From Anastatus disparis (lineage: Eukaryota > Arthropoda > Insecta > Hymenoptera > Eupelmidae): 64,000 nt of DNA. The translations under genes were made by a program, and so were the position numbers. The stretch is from assembly GCA_017163975.1 (NCBI GenBank), contig JAFFSR010000353.1:1988501-2052500 (forward strand), in the 5' to 3' direction. Numbering within the stretch: the first letter of the stretch is position 1; the number at the start of each line of letters is the position of its first letter. This document shows positions 46,981 through 57,788 of this stretch, piece by piece. The notes beneath the pieces were generated by a model. That model had not been told where the DNA came from and made no database searches. It was given only the letters and a program-made list of their open reading frames with translations.

Positions 46981-47368
46981 TTAAGAGGAGGCCGTATAGC
47001 TCCATCCTTGTCTAATTTAATTTTTCATTATTATTAAAAAATAAATATTGTTATACAAAAGTGAGGGTATATGGCCCAATAGATTTCAGGACGAGCAAAC
47101 GATCCTATTCTATGAAAAAATATGAAATTTTCATTAGTTTCCGAGTGAGGTCTGAAACGGAATAACAGCTATCAAATTCAATTGTTTTTCCGTTTCAGAC
47201 CTCACTCGGAAACTAATGAAAATTTCATATTTTTTCATAGAATAGGATCGTTTGCTCGTCCTGAAATCTATTGGGCTATACCCTTACTTTTGCATAACAA
47301 TATTTAATTTATTAATAATAACGAAAATTTAGATTAGACAAGGACAGAGCTATACGGCCTCCTCTTAA
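46981..47368. mobile_element. TTAA-ended foldback element, copy 2 (388 bp)
   Basis: TTAAGAGGAGGCCGTATAGC at the left is matched inversely by GCTATACGGCCTCCTCTTAA at the right. The arms are about 185 bp and nearly identical (GGCCCAATAGATTTCAGGAC, GAGCAAACGATCC, GTTTCCGAGTGAGGTCTGAA), with a ~20-base loop. Its sister at 57789-58121 shares both terminus and arms. The right TTAA runs straight into inverse 30-bp minisatellite units. Confidence 0.9.
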
Positions 47369-47520
47369 GAGTAGCTGGGACTATCATGACGTTGCCTTGA
47401 GTGGCTGGAACAACCACCATCTTGCCTTAAGTGACTGATATAACCACGATCTTATCTTCAGTGGCTGGGTCAACCACGATCTTAGTTAGAGTCGCGACAA
47501 CAACGATATTACCTCAAGTT
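47369..47520 (-). repeat. Inverse-oriented 30-bp minisatellite units (~5)
   Basis: GTAGCTGGGACTATCATGAC, GTTGCCTTGAGTGGCTGGAA, CAACCACCATCTTGCCTTAA and further diverged units are reverse complements of the 40.4-45.2 kb repeat. The array thus occurs in both orientations around the transposase at 45.3-46.3 kb. Confidence 0.8.
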
Positions 47521-47619
47521 CAGTATTAGCTGGTCACTTCTGAATCCTGCAGCTTTATTGCACTTTTTAAAAAGTATCTGCATTTTTCGAAGTGTTTGTT
47601 CGCGTTTAGTGATTTTGAT

Positions 47620-47888
47620 CTGGAGTATGACCTTGACCATGACCTAGACCAAGGACATATCTGAACGTAAAATTTTCCGCTCTTTCTATTTCCGAGGTCA
47701 AAAGTAGGGGTCCTTATTTGAAAAAATTGATTTGCTCTCTAAATAACCTTGACCCTTGACCTCAAGGTCGTGGCCAATGTAACCTTCAGTTGGCCCCCTC
47801 TGAACTCTACAACTTCTGTATTTAAAGTTTTTTTCTATCTTCCATATTTTTGAAGACATGCTCATCCGTTATTTAAAATGGGAAAATA
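47620..47888. mobile_element. Right-end fragment of a mariner-like element
   Basis: It contains TATGACCTTGACCATGACC, TTCCGCTCTTTCTATTTCCG, AACCTTGACC and a terminal ATTTAAAATGGGAAAATATA. This is the same order of blocks as the right ends at 10127-10364 and 51050-51305. The terminal CACCCTG is lost in a short (AT)n run. It may be the right end of the composite carrying the 45.3-46.3 kb transposase. Confidence 0.55.
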
Positions 47889-49049
47889 TATATATATACA
47901 GGGTGGACTATTTTAATCGCCACACCCGAATTTCTTGGAATCTAAGCTGGCTACAAAAAACTATTCGGACAAAAGTTGACTATTGGGGACAAAGGGGGCC
48001 ATCTTTTGGTAAAGTTAGTTTTGACCTTGAACTTCATAATCAAGGTTATTTAAAGGTCAGAGTGTTTATTCTAAATGGGAACACCTATTTTTAACGTCGG
48101 ATTCAGAAAGAGCGGGAAATTTCACGTCTAAAACGTGTATATATGATAGTTTACACATTTTTAAAATGACCTTGAAACGGTCAAATGAAGGTTAAACATT
48201 GAAAATTTGTCCAAAACCTGTTTTTTCGAATTTTTGTTGGCCTACTAATGATGCAAATTACTCGCGACTAAGGTGGTCACGTAACTTTGATCTTGGAGAG
48301 TCAATTTTCGAGGTCCTTTGAAGGTCAGAGTTTTTTTAAATGAGAACCATTATTTTTGACCCTGGAATCGTATCGAATCGAAAAAATGATGTCTAATTTG
48401 ATACTTGAAATTGGCTGTTGCGAGGTCAATTGAAGGTCTAATGTTCACAAACTGTTTTTTCCTTTCGAATATTGCTGGAAATAGCAGACGACGTTGAGCA
48501 AAAACAAAATAAATAAAAATAAAAATAAAAAATAAAAATCCTACTTAATTTTAGCGAAAAAAGAGAAGAATTAAAACTGTCTGCGAATTGTAATTTTTAA
48601 TTACAAAAATTAAACGTTCTAGCAACTAAACTAAATATTTGGTCATTCAAAAAGTCATAAAAAAGTTAACTAATGAGGCAGTTTTTGTCATTTTTTTATT
48701 TCTTGAAAGAAGCCTTTGAGATTTTGTTTATTCATTACTAATCAATAATAGTTTTATAAAGATGATGGGTCAAATAGTAAAGTTAAATTAACAATTCGTA
48801 CAGTTCATTAATTTTTTAAATTTTCTCTTCTCATAAGTTTTGGAGGTTGTAATCGACATTTTATTATCTGCATTTTATAAAAGTCGTAACACGCTTTTGA
48901 TCCACAATCAGCACAGAATAAATTTATTAGCAAAGCACTATTTACTGTTTTTAAAACTGTTACTCTATCAATACTACCACTTAAATTGTCCAAACTTCGG
49001 AAGCCCTTAAAACTCTTAATAAAAGTAAAAGTAAAAAACACCTTTAAAA

Positions 49050-50120
49050 ATGGCTGACTATTAACCCAACGAAACTGTGGATATGATCATGGTTTTAGAG
49101 GAAAGTCATCATAATTACCGAGCAACAGCAAGACTTTACGCTGCACGCTTTCCTGGCCGACGACACCCAGATCATAGAGCAATAAGTCGCTTGACTCAAA
49201 GAGCTCGTGAAGGTCATATGGTTCGCCAACGCAGGCAACACACATATGATGAGAACGATCCCAATGTTGTTACAGTTCCTGCGGTCATTTATCTTGATGC
49301 TCATACCAGTTCTCGCCGAGTTGAAAAAGAAATCGGCATATCAAAATCAACTTTTTTGAGAATTCTTAAATCCCTTAAGTATCGTGATTACCACATTACG
49401 TTGGTTCAAGAGTTACAAGATAATCATTTTCAACAGCAAATTGAGTTTTGCCAATGGGCTTCACGTATGATAGAGAATGATCCAGATTTTTTTAGATATG
49501 TCCTTTTTTTCGATGAGGCTGAATTTCCGAGTGACGGAGAACTCAATAGGCATAATTGTCATCATTGGTCAGATATCAATCCTTATTGATGCAGAACGGC
49601 CAATCATCAAAGGTGTTGGAGCATTATGGTATGGTGTGGGATCGTGAATGCTTATTTGATCGGCCCTTATTTTTTCGAGGAAAATCTTAATAGTAACTCC
49701 TATTCACGTTTGATAAGAGATCAGTTTCATGAAATGATCGAAGATGTTGATCTAGAAACGCGTCGAAGAATGTGGTTCCAGCACGATAGTGCACCAGCAC
49801 ATTTCGCTGTAATCGTACGAAATTTTTTAGATCAACATCATAATGGTAGATGGATTGGACGAGAAGGTCCAGTTAACTGGCCTGCTTGCTCACACGATCT
49901 CACATCTCCAGACTTTTATTTATGGGGGTTTGTAAAAAATATTTTTCGAGAACGGCCCACAACTAGAGCAGACATGCAAGATCGCATTCGTCGAGCATGC
50001 GCAGCTATACCAAAAGAGATATTGCTCAAAAGCATTCGCCATTTCCAAAGGCGTTTGAATTTATGTCTTGAAGCTAATGGACGCCAATTTGAACATTTGC
50101 TTCGACGTCAATTAGGATAA
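49050..50120 (+). pseudogene. IS630-Tc1-mariner-type transposase, D-D-41-D, two in-frame stops
   Basis: One continuous frame of about 356 codons from the ATG at 49050. TAA replaces codon 5 (M-A-D-Y-stop, where the sister has M-P-D-Y-T). TGA after NPY at 49587 probably replaces a tryptophan. The N-terminal HTH is NYRATARLYAARFPGRRHPD; the second HTH is SSRRVEKEIGISKSTFLRIL. Catalytic residues: D in FFDEAEF near 49512, D in WFQHDSAPAH, and D in TSPDFYLWGF, with 41 residues between the second and third. This spacing is reported for rosa-type elements and differs from the D-D-34-D of classical mariner. Transposition would need a readthrough or an intact source copy. The C-terminus FEHLL matches the family. 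Confidence 0.85.
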
Positions 50121-50462
50121 TATTTTGCAAAAACTAATAACTTTATCGAAAAATAAAGAGAAAGCTCCATCGCGTATTAAAAAAAGCTATATTTTCTTTG
50201 ATAAAAAAGAATTAATTTTCTTGCTTCGTTCTCAAGAAAACTTTGAAAAACCAAATTGTCCAACCTAACCTCCATCTTTAAAGTTTTTTAAGGTTTTCTT
50301 GAAAGCGAAGCGAGAAAATCAATTCTTTCATATTAAAAAAAATATAGTTTTTTTTTAATACGCAATGCGGCTTTCTCTTTATTTTTCGCTAAAATTATTA
50401 GTTTTTGTGAAAAAATCAATTTGTCGATTAGAAAAGGACAGAAAAAGTCGACCTGCTCTCAA
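50106..50462. mobile_element. Foldback with TTAA-family terminus, beside transposase
   Basis: AAAACTAATAACTTTATCGA, AAAATAAAGAGAAAGC and AGAATTAATTTTCTTGCTTCG at the left pair with their inverses at 50290-50405. On the opposite strand the right terminus reads TTGAGAGCAGGTCGACTTTT, then CTGTCCTTTTCTAATCG, aligning with the TTAAGAGnAGGCCG...TCCTTGTCTAAT end of the family. The left arm overlaps the end of the transposase gene and has lost its outer terminus, as in the minisatellite copies. Confidence 0.65.
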
Positions 50463-50565
50463 TCAAGCACCCCAATCGTGAGAGGCAAGGGGACTCACCT
50501 TAATCAAGTACCCCAATCGTGAGAGGCAAGGGGACTCACGTTAATCAAGCACCCCAAAGGAAACA
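50463..50565 (+). repeat. ~41-bp tandem repeat (2.5 copies)
   Basis: The unit ATCAAGYACCCCAATCGTGA, GAGGCAAGGGGACTCAC, STTA begins directly at the foldback terminus. Like the 30-bp minisatellite it contains TTAA and GGCAAGG, but the rest differs. Confidence 0.85.
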
Positions 50566-51359
50566 GAACTTACTACGTCTACGTTGTTGTTTCTGGGTAA
50601 CGCTAAAAGTAAGATTAAAAACAAAGGTACAATATTTTATTCAATTAAACTGCTTTCAAATGACTTTCATATTTGTTACTTAGGTCAAAATGATCAGTCA
50701 TTGGCCCCTATTCATATTTTATAATAAAATATTCGAAAAAAACATTTTGTGGACGAATTATTAACATTAGACCTTGAATTGACCTTGTCAAGGTCGGAAC
50801 AGCCAATTTTAAGTATCAACTCAAGTATTGATTTTTTTGGCTGGATACGATTTCAGGATTAACAAAGCGGTTCTCATTTTAAAAAACTCTAATTTTCAAA
50901 TGACCTTGAAAATTGACTCCCCAAGGTTAAAGTTACGTGACCACCTTAGTCGCGAGTAATTTGTATCATTAGTAAGCCAACAAAAATTCGAAAAAACAGG
51001 TTTTAGGCAAATTTTCAATGTTTAACCTTCATTTGACCGTTTCAAGGTCATTTTAAAAATGTAGTAATTATCATTTTAGAGGTGAAATTTCCCGCTCTTT
51101 CTGAATCCAACGTTGAAAATAGGTGTTCCCATTTTAAAAAAATACTCTGACCTTCAAATAACCTTGAAAATAAAGTTCAAGGTCAAAACTAACTTTACCA
51201 AAAGATGGCCCCCTTTTTCCCCTTCAACTTTTGTCTGAATAGTTTTTTTGTAGCCAGCTTAGATTCCGAGAAATTCGGATGGGGCGATTAAAATGGTTTA
51301 CCCTGTATACAAATTTAAATCATTTAATCTATCTATAAATTATCAATCACCTCAATATA

Positions 51360-52060
51360 CAGGGTGTCAAAAAAGTAACGCAACGGTCCTGTATTTTTTT
51401 AGGCAAGATATTTTTGGCAAAGGTCAAGGTTATCCCTTTAGTAACTTTCAACGAGAAATCTGATGGTGAACTTTGTTTTGACCTTGAGAATAACCTTCAA
51501 GGTCATTTCAAGGTCAACTTTTTTTTTCAAATTCGAATCCCCTATTTTGATACCGGCAATCAAAAAAGTGGAAAATTTTACGTTCAAATATGTACTTAGG
51601 TCACATGACCTGAACGGCCTTGAACCTGATTTGAAGGGTATCTGAAACTTATGACCGTCTGACCTTTGGAAAGGTCTTTATCGTACTGGACAAGGCTATT
51701 CCTTCAGTAACTTTCAACGAGGAATCCGATGGTGAACTTTATTTTGACCTTGAGGATGACCTTCAAGGTCATTTGAAGGTCAACTTTTTTTTTCAAATGC
51801 GAACCCTTTATTTTGATACCGGCAATCGAAAGAGTGAGAAATTTTACGTTTAAATATGTTCTCAGGTCACATGACCTGAACGACCTTGAACCTGATTTAA
51901 AGGACATCTGAAACTCATGACCGTCTGACCTCTGGAAAGGTCTGTATCGTACTAGACAAGGTTATTCCTTTAATAACTTTAAACGAGGAATCTGACTGTG
52001 AACTTTATTTCAACCTTAAGGATGAACTTCAAGTTTATTTCAAGGTCATCTAAACTTAAC
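51360..52060 (+). mobile_element. Truncated mariner-like end containing a 266-bp tandem repeat
   Basis: It starts TA-CAGGGTGTCAAAAAAGTAAC, a typical left end, but no inverse right end follows. Units of 266 bp start near 51430, 51696 and 51962 (shared GTAACTTTCAACGAG, TTTTGACCTTGAG, TTCAAGGTCATTT, GATACCGGCAATC, GGTCACATGACCTGAACG), giving about 2.4 copies. Each unit holds many AAGGTCA/TGACCTT motifs. No transposase. Confidence 0.75.
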
Positions 52061-52628
52061 GTTGGGCTGATTTGAGGTGAGACTTTTTTTATACCGGTCA
52101 AGATAATGGTTATTTTCAGTAAATTTGTAATGTAATAAATAGCTCGAAGAATACGAGTAAGGCTCTTTTTCACGCTACACAGTTATTGCATATGAACTTT
52201 GCACTCATGCCAAGTTAGCAACGTCAACAATTTCCTTATCTTTTTATTATTTATCCACTGTTTCTAAGTCATATTTTACTATTGAACTCCTAATTTTGAT
52301 ATTTACCTTCCTCAGAAAATAACATGAATTTAAAGCGTTAAATGTTAAATTTGTTAATTTTAAATTTTTTCTTCATTTTTTAAGTGTTATACAAAAAATT
52401 TAAATAATTTAATAGACTTTGCATTTGTATTATCTCTCTTTCAAATAAATAAAGTTTAATTTTGATTTTTTAATTTTTCGAAAAGCCTTCCCGCAATTTG
52501 TTTAGTTTTTTGTTCTCATTTTACTCAAAAGCCATGGCGTAAGTTCGACTTTCTGAGCAGGAAAGAATATCTCTATTAATGATGCGTGGTTCGGGAGATA
52601 ATCGTGTGTCGTTGTGATACAGTTATAG
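52061..52628. other. AT-rich DNA, nothing recognised
   Basis: No gene or repeat that I can support. Confidence 0.45.
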
Positions 52629-52775
52629 ATGCTAGAATTTTTAGTCTTCACTCATTTCTCAGTTTTCAAGTATTCTTTGTTCTTCTTACACTATTTCCAT
52701 AAGAAGAACAGAGATAGAATACTTGAGAACTGAGAAATGAATGACGACTTTAAATTCCAGTCAGAATCCCCCAGG
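52629..52775. repeat. Hairpin MITE (147 bp), relative of 15.1 kb
   Basis: GCTAGAATTTTTAGTC, CATTTCTCAG and CAAGTATTCT pair with inverse blocks (AGAATACTTG, CTGAGAAATG, GACTTTAAATTCCAG) around a small loop near 52695 (CCATAAGAAGAAC). The 15096-15307 structure has the same outer arm and the same AGTTCTCA / CCATAAGAA centre. The short, well-paired stem resembles miRNA precursors in shape only. Confidence 0.75.
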
Positions 52776-52927
52776 CTGCGCCGATAGTTTTTCAGTGTAC
52801 ACTGAAAGAAATTTCGTCTTTGGGTATCTCGATATATAGAGTCTATTGATTTCATGAAAGAAACAATATTTCATAACTCTACATTTCGTATTATTTCAAT
52901 TCGTACAAGCATATAAAATAAACTCTA

Positions 52928-53567
52928 AGGGTGAAATTAGATGGAGCGGAAAATAGGCGACGGAACGTCACAGAACCTCAATTCCGCATCTTTGTATTCC
53001 GCCAACGGAGTAAAGACGACGTAATAGACGACATCAATTTTTATTTTGTTTAAAAAAATTATTAGTGCTTCAATAACCTCACGTAATATTTTTAATTTGC
53101 TTTCCATAGCTGTACTTTTAATTTCAATCAAACATTTAAATTCTATTCTGGTTAACTATTTGTTTAAACAATTTCAAAAAGTCTGTGACGCTTCTATTAT
53201 CCTGTCAAATTTGTTTCCCTATATTCACATGGAGCGGAGTAGAAGTTCTGTGACGTTGATTAGCAATTTTATAATTAAAAAATAATGATGTTAATTGGAA
53301 TATTTGGTTATAATAACAAATTATATTTTATTTTTATAAAAAAAGAATCTCATTACAATAACAATAGGTGATTATTTCCAACTTTTTTCACATTTTCGTT
53401 GTTAATTTAAAATTTGCGGATACATTTGTATGCTATTTTTAACAATTTTTCAGCTACATTCCGCGTCATGTGAACATAGGGAAAAAATTTGACGGAAAAC
53501 AAGGCGACGGAATGAATGTTTTGTGACGTTCCGTCGTCTATTTTCCGCTCCATCTGATTTCACCCTA
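52928..53567. mobile_element. 640-bp TIR element with AGGGTGAAAT ends
   Basis: AGGGTGAAATTAGATGGAGC, GGAAAATAGGCGACGGAACG and TCACA at the left are matched inversely by TGTGACGTTCCGTCGTC, TATTTTCCGCTCCATCTGAT and TTCACCCT at the right (about 48 bp). An internal copy of part of the terminus (ACATGGAGCGGAGTAGAAGT, TCTGTGACGTTG) lies at 53227-53262. The 79-codon frame inside has no transposase feature. It is a non-autonomous DNA transposon; the superfamily is uncertain. Confidence 0.75.
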
Positions 53568-54082
53568 AGAATCCTCGAATACATGCAAAACGAAACTGAA
53601 CTTGATCTCACTCGAAATTCGTAAATATGGAATTCATGAGTCCTCGCAATAGCGCAAGCGCACGGCCGAGCTACCTCAACTCGGCTCTGGGCGTCTAAGA
53701 CTCCGAGAGCCGAGATTCTCGATTTCTGCAATACCTTTGAATAAGAGACTCCGACGCTAGCGAATCAATTTAACACAATGTATTGAAAAGTCTTTATCCC
53801 TTAAGTCATCGACATCTCCAAAGGCGAAATTTTTTTCAGTGCATAGTTAATATCTACATATCACTGTGGGTATACTAATATATCCTTGTCCTTTATAAAT
53901 AACCGTAAAAAAGTGTTAATTATGTAATATTAAAAATTATTATCCAAGAATATGCTTAATAAAATGATTTATTTTTATAAATTTAAATTATAAACTATTT
54001 TATTGCAATAAAAAAAATAACATAGCCTGAAAAATCTTGCGCTGACCGCGCAGTGCACTTTCTTATGCCCCGAACACAATAG
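53568..54082. other. No gene seen
   Basis: GC-richer CG-containing sequence near 53640-53760, where a 93-codon minus-strand frame begins within the TIR element and has no recognisable domain. AT-rich afterwards. Confidence 0.4.
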
Positions 54083-54269
54083 TCCGCAATTTGTTCGGCG
54101 GACACGCCAATTCACTAGCTCGTGCCTAGGGAATTTTTAGAGCCAACTGTAAGAAAAGAAATTGCGAAATATTTTGCTTAGGGCATAATGCCTGAAATTG
54201 AATTTATTTTCTTACAGTTGGCTCTAAAAATTCCCTAGTGAATTGGCGTGACCGCCGAACAAATTGCGG
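54083..54269. repeat. Foldback (187 bp)
   Basis: CCGCAATTTGTTCGGCGG, CACGCCAATTCACTAG and TAGGGAATTTTTAGAGCCAA pair with their inverses ending GAACAAATTGCGG. The stem is about 85 bp with small bulges and the loop is near 54175. Confidence 0.85.
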
Positions 54270-56536
54270 CTCGGTGCGTCGATGCGTGTCAGTGGCATCT
54301 ATAAGCTTCCGTAGTTTCCAGATCTGAGTAGAAGACCACGTTTCGCGCCAATTTTATTCTGTGTACGCATACTTAAAAATAATAAATGTGTTTATATGTG
54401 CAACTTTTTGACTCGTTTTTTCCGCTCAAGAATAGTTGCCATCGAGGTTGTGGTTTAGGCATATTTGTTAATATAACCCCAAATACTTGATTTTCAAGTT
54501 ATTATTATTAATTTGCATTTTATGTGCATTCCATATTCTTCGATTCTATTTTTGTGTCTATTATTGTTACTGCATATTTGTACTACTTTTCATCAGAAAT
54601 GAATAATTAATCTGATAATGTGTCTAAGCTTCAGAATATAAATTAGAATATTGAATTTTTACTTAGTTATATAAATTTAAGGTAAGTAAAATATTGTTTT
54701 CACGAATAAGATGACTGTTAAAACTCTAAAATGATACTGAGAATTTTCATATTATAGAAATTTAAATTATTTATCAGTTTGAAATAAATGTTTATAGGTA
54801 TTTCTATTATACTTTAATAAACTAAACATAAACCTTTGTGAATGGATTAATTTTTCTAATAAAATTGTATTTGTATTAGCCTCTGCAATATGCAGACAAC
54901 AAATTGTAGATTTTAAGGTATTGATATGAATTTAAACAAATAGAAATTTATTGCTTGTTTCAGTGTAGAATTTTATTTTATGTGAAGTCTATAAATGTTA
55001 TAATTATAATAAGATTAATAACAGGATACAGAAATAATTTAGATGAAGTAGAAGTTTGTTTTTTTAAGAAAAAGTATAATTAACATTCATTTATAAATGA
55101 CTTTTATTTGTGTCCTAAGATCGTTCTCTACTGATCAAGAGGCCAAATAATTTTTGAAGACTTTTATTTGCAAATTCAACAAAAAAAATTTATTTTATTT
55201 CTAAATGAAATTGTAGAATGTTTAGTGAATTAATAAAAAGTAAGGAAAGCCACTGTTTGAGAACAAATGAAAAAATATTAAAATATTATAAACTTACATT
55301 TTTAATATTTAATATGTTTACAGTTCATAATAAATTGTATTTTTATTGTAAAAAATTAAGTTTATTTTCTGATAAAAATAATATTAGCTGAAAAGATTTA
55401 AAAATTTATTTGTTTCATTTTAGGTAATATTTAAATGATTTACAAACGTCAGAATATTTTTGAATATCCTAAAATTAAACAAATATAAAATATTTCTATA
55501 AAGTTATTAATATTTTTTACAGAGATGTTGAATGTCTTCTAGATCCTGCACTTTAGTACCTTACTTTTGTAAGTTCTATATTTGGTATAAGTCTGTCATT
55601 TAACAGTGTTTCAAGTTTTGATTTTATGCATGATTTGAATATAAAATATTAACATATTGAAATTTCATCATTAAATTGTGTATTAAAAACGATCTAAATA
55701 ATGATTATTATGTATTCTATTTGATTTATAAATTTTTAAAGTCTAACTCTTCTTCCCCTCCTTTAGCCAGATTTTTTATCTTCAAATTATTTTTTATTTC
55801 ATATTATATTTATGTTTTTCCAATCCTTTTGTATACACGATTTAAATTATGAATTTATGAATGAAGAGTCTAAACCCCTGCTCCTCTCGTAGCCTGGTTT
55901 TTTATCTTTTTTTTCTTCTAATTTATATTATATTTATATTTTCTTAATCGATTTATTTAAAAAATCTATCGTTTTGAACTATTCAGTGGTGGTGAAGTGA
56001 AAGTTATCATTTTTGCGATATTTCTTTAATTCTACATAGCTACCTTTTTTGTTCTATATAGTTTTAGTTACATTTTGAGGTTATTTTGCTTCAGATTACA
56101 ACATTCAATTTAAATTTTTTATTTAATTAAGTGATAGTCTGTTATTGTTTTTATATATTTCTAGGTTGTACAATTCCAGCCTTCATACTAATGCATTTTT
56201 TTAAATATCTTACAATTAAAACTCTTATTTCTAGAATTGAGAAGATAGTTAACAACAGTCTATTTTTAATTATTTATCAATACACAGGAAAAAATTTGGT
56301 AATACTACCTTGGCAAAACATGTCAATTATATATTTTAAACAAATACTATAACCTTAGATTGATAAATATATAATTTTCTCCGATGAGAATATCTTGTAA
56401 TAAAATTAGAAAATTAATTTGAAATACCATTTTGTCTCATAACAGTCAATAATTGTTGTATTATTATAAGTTCTCCATATGCTAATTATTTTGCCTAAAG
56501 ATCAGAAAATTTAAAAATATATTTAAAAATTCACAG
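54270..56536. other. AT-rich DNA, nothing recognised
   Basis: About 2.3 kb of very AT-rich sequence with short chance frames. I see no conserved domain, array or long hairpin. Confidence 0.45.
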
Positions 56537-56773
56537 ATACTGTGAAGGACGTAATTTCTGATCACTTAAGAGGTATTTCTGATCACATATTTACATATAA
56601 AAAAGTAAAAGTATATTTCTTTTTCACACAAATGAAGTATTTCTTACGCTCAATCTATTTTTCCTCATAAATTAAAAAAAGGTTTTTTCTACTAAAATCT
56701 TATAGATTATGATTTATAATAAATAATGATCAGAAATTACGCCCTGATCAGGAACTACGTCCTTTACGGTATA
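56537..56773. repeat. Foldback (237 bp) related to the 37-38 kb palindrome
   Basis: ATACTGTGAAGGACGTAATT, TCTGATCA at the left pair with TGATCAGAAATTACG, CCCTGATCAGGAACTACGTC, CTTTACGGTAT at the right. The right block parallels GAAATCATGCCCTGATAAGA, ATCCCATTCTTTACGGTATT in the 37.4-kb arm, so the two share a family end. Confidence 0.7.
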
Positions 56774-56875
56774 AGCATTTTTTATATTTGAATATTTCTT
56801 GACAAAAGGATATTGATGATATAATAAAACTTACTAGGAGAGTAACCTTTGTTTGGGACACAGACCTTGCTGAAA

Positions 56876-56922
<47 letters not shown>

Positions 56923-57305
56923 CTTGTTTTATCTAGAAAACTTGCTCTGTAAAACCATTTTATCTAACGTTTAGAAAATCCAGAGCTATTGTATTTATTT
57001 TATTCTGAATTTTGCATTTATTCTTAAAAACTTCATTAATTCATTCGTTGAATAACTCTTATAATATTCACTTTGCTGCAAATTAGAAATGTTTGAAAAA
57101 TAAATAATTTTTGAAATTATAAACATAATTTATTAACTTACCTAGTACGTACAGCTATTTGTATCAACATAATTTGAAAACAATTAATCCAAACAATGCT
57201 ACTGAATACCCGGAAATAAATATAAAAAATTTACATTTTTATGATTAAAAACATAATATCTTATTGAAATTCATAATACATTGTCTACTTATCCAATATT
57301 CTCTT
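56774..57305. other. AT-rich DNA including an (AT)n run at 56880-56922
   Basis: Contains an uninterrupted AT microsatellite and, at 56834, an isolated ACTAGGAGAGT identical to the terminus of the 23.3-kb palindrome. Otherwise no feature. Confidence 0.5.
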
Positions 57306-57660
57306 CTGGTGACTTTTTAATCCAAGGAAAGGTAAGATTTGTAACGTATTTTTTTTATTTTCACACGTTTCAAATTATGCTTAATCAATTCAGAACTGTT
57401 TCTGAAATATTTTAAAATTTTGAACTTAAAATTTTTTTTAGATAATTTGTTCTTAAAAAAAATTTTGACTAATTTTACAAAAAAATTTTTTGAGTTCAAA
57501 AATTTTTTAAATTTACAAAAATTGTTCTAAATTGACTAAGCATATTTTCAAACGTGTGAAAACCAAAAAAATTATTTCGTGATGTTTTGACATGATAAAT
57601 CAAGTGACAAAATCACCTAAGAAATCAAGTGATTTGTCACCTGATTCTTTTACCAGGGGT
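57306..57660. mobile_element. Diverged foldback, relative of 1703-1973
   Basis: TTTTCACACGTTTCAAATTA and TGCTTAATCAATTCAGAAC at the left pair with ATTGACTAAGCATATTTTCA and AACGTGTGAAAACC at the right. The outer right block AAATCACCTAAGAAATCAAG, TGATTTGTCACCTGAT resembles the end of the 1.7-kb element. The arms are more decayed and the centre is longer. Confidence 0.65.
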
Positions 57661-57788
57661 GACCTTGATTTTTTTCTTTTGCATCACATTTTCACCTTCT
57701 TTCTTATAAAATTAAAAAACTATAATTGGTTTAAAAAAAAAAAAAAAAACAATGAATAAATGCTGCTTCAGATCTGAAAAAAAATGAA

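Larger units (their letters stand above)
47899..51305 (+). mobile_element. Mariner-like (D-D-41-D) transposon, 3.4 kb, TA-flanked
   Basis: The left terminus CAGGGTGGACTATTTTAATC is matched inversely by GATTAAAATGGTTTACCCTG, and TA flanks both ends, as for IS630-Tc1-mariner elements. The terminal arms pair over about 260 bp and in part further (to ~48480 and from ~50750), carrying repeated TTGACCTTGA / TCAAGGTCA motifs. Inside lie a transposase (49050-50120), a foldback with the TTAA-family terminus (50106-50462) and a 41-bp tandem repeat (50463-50565). The element is complete in structure, but the transposase has stops. Confidence 0.85.
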
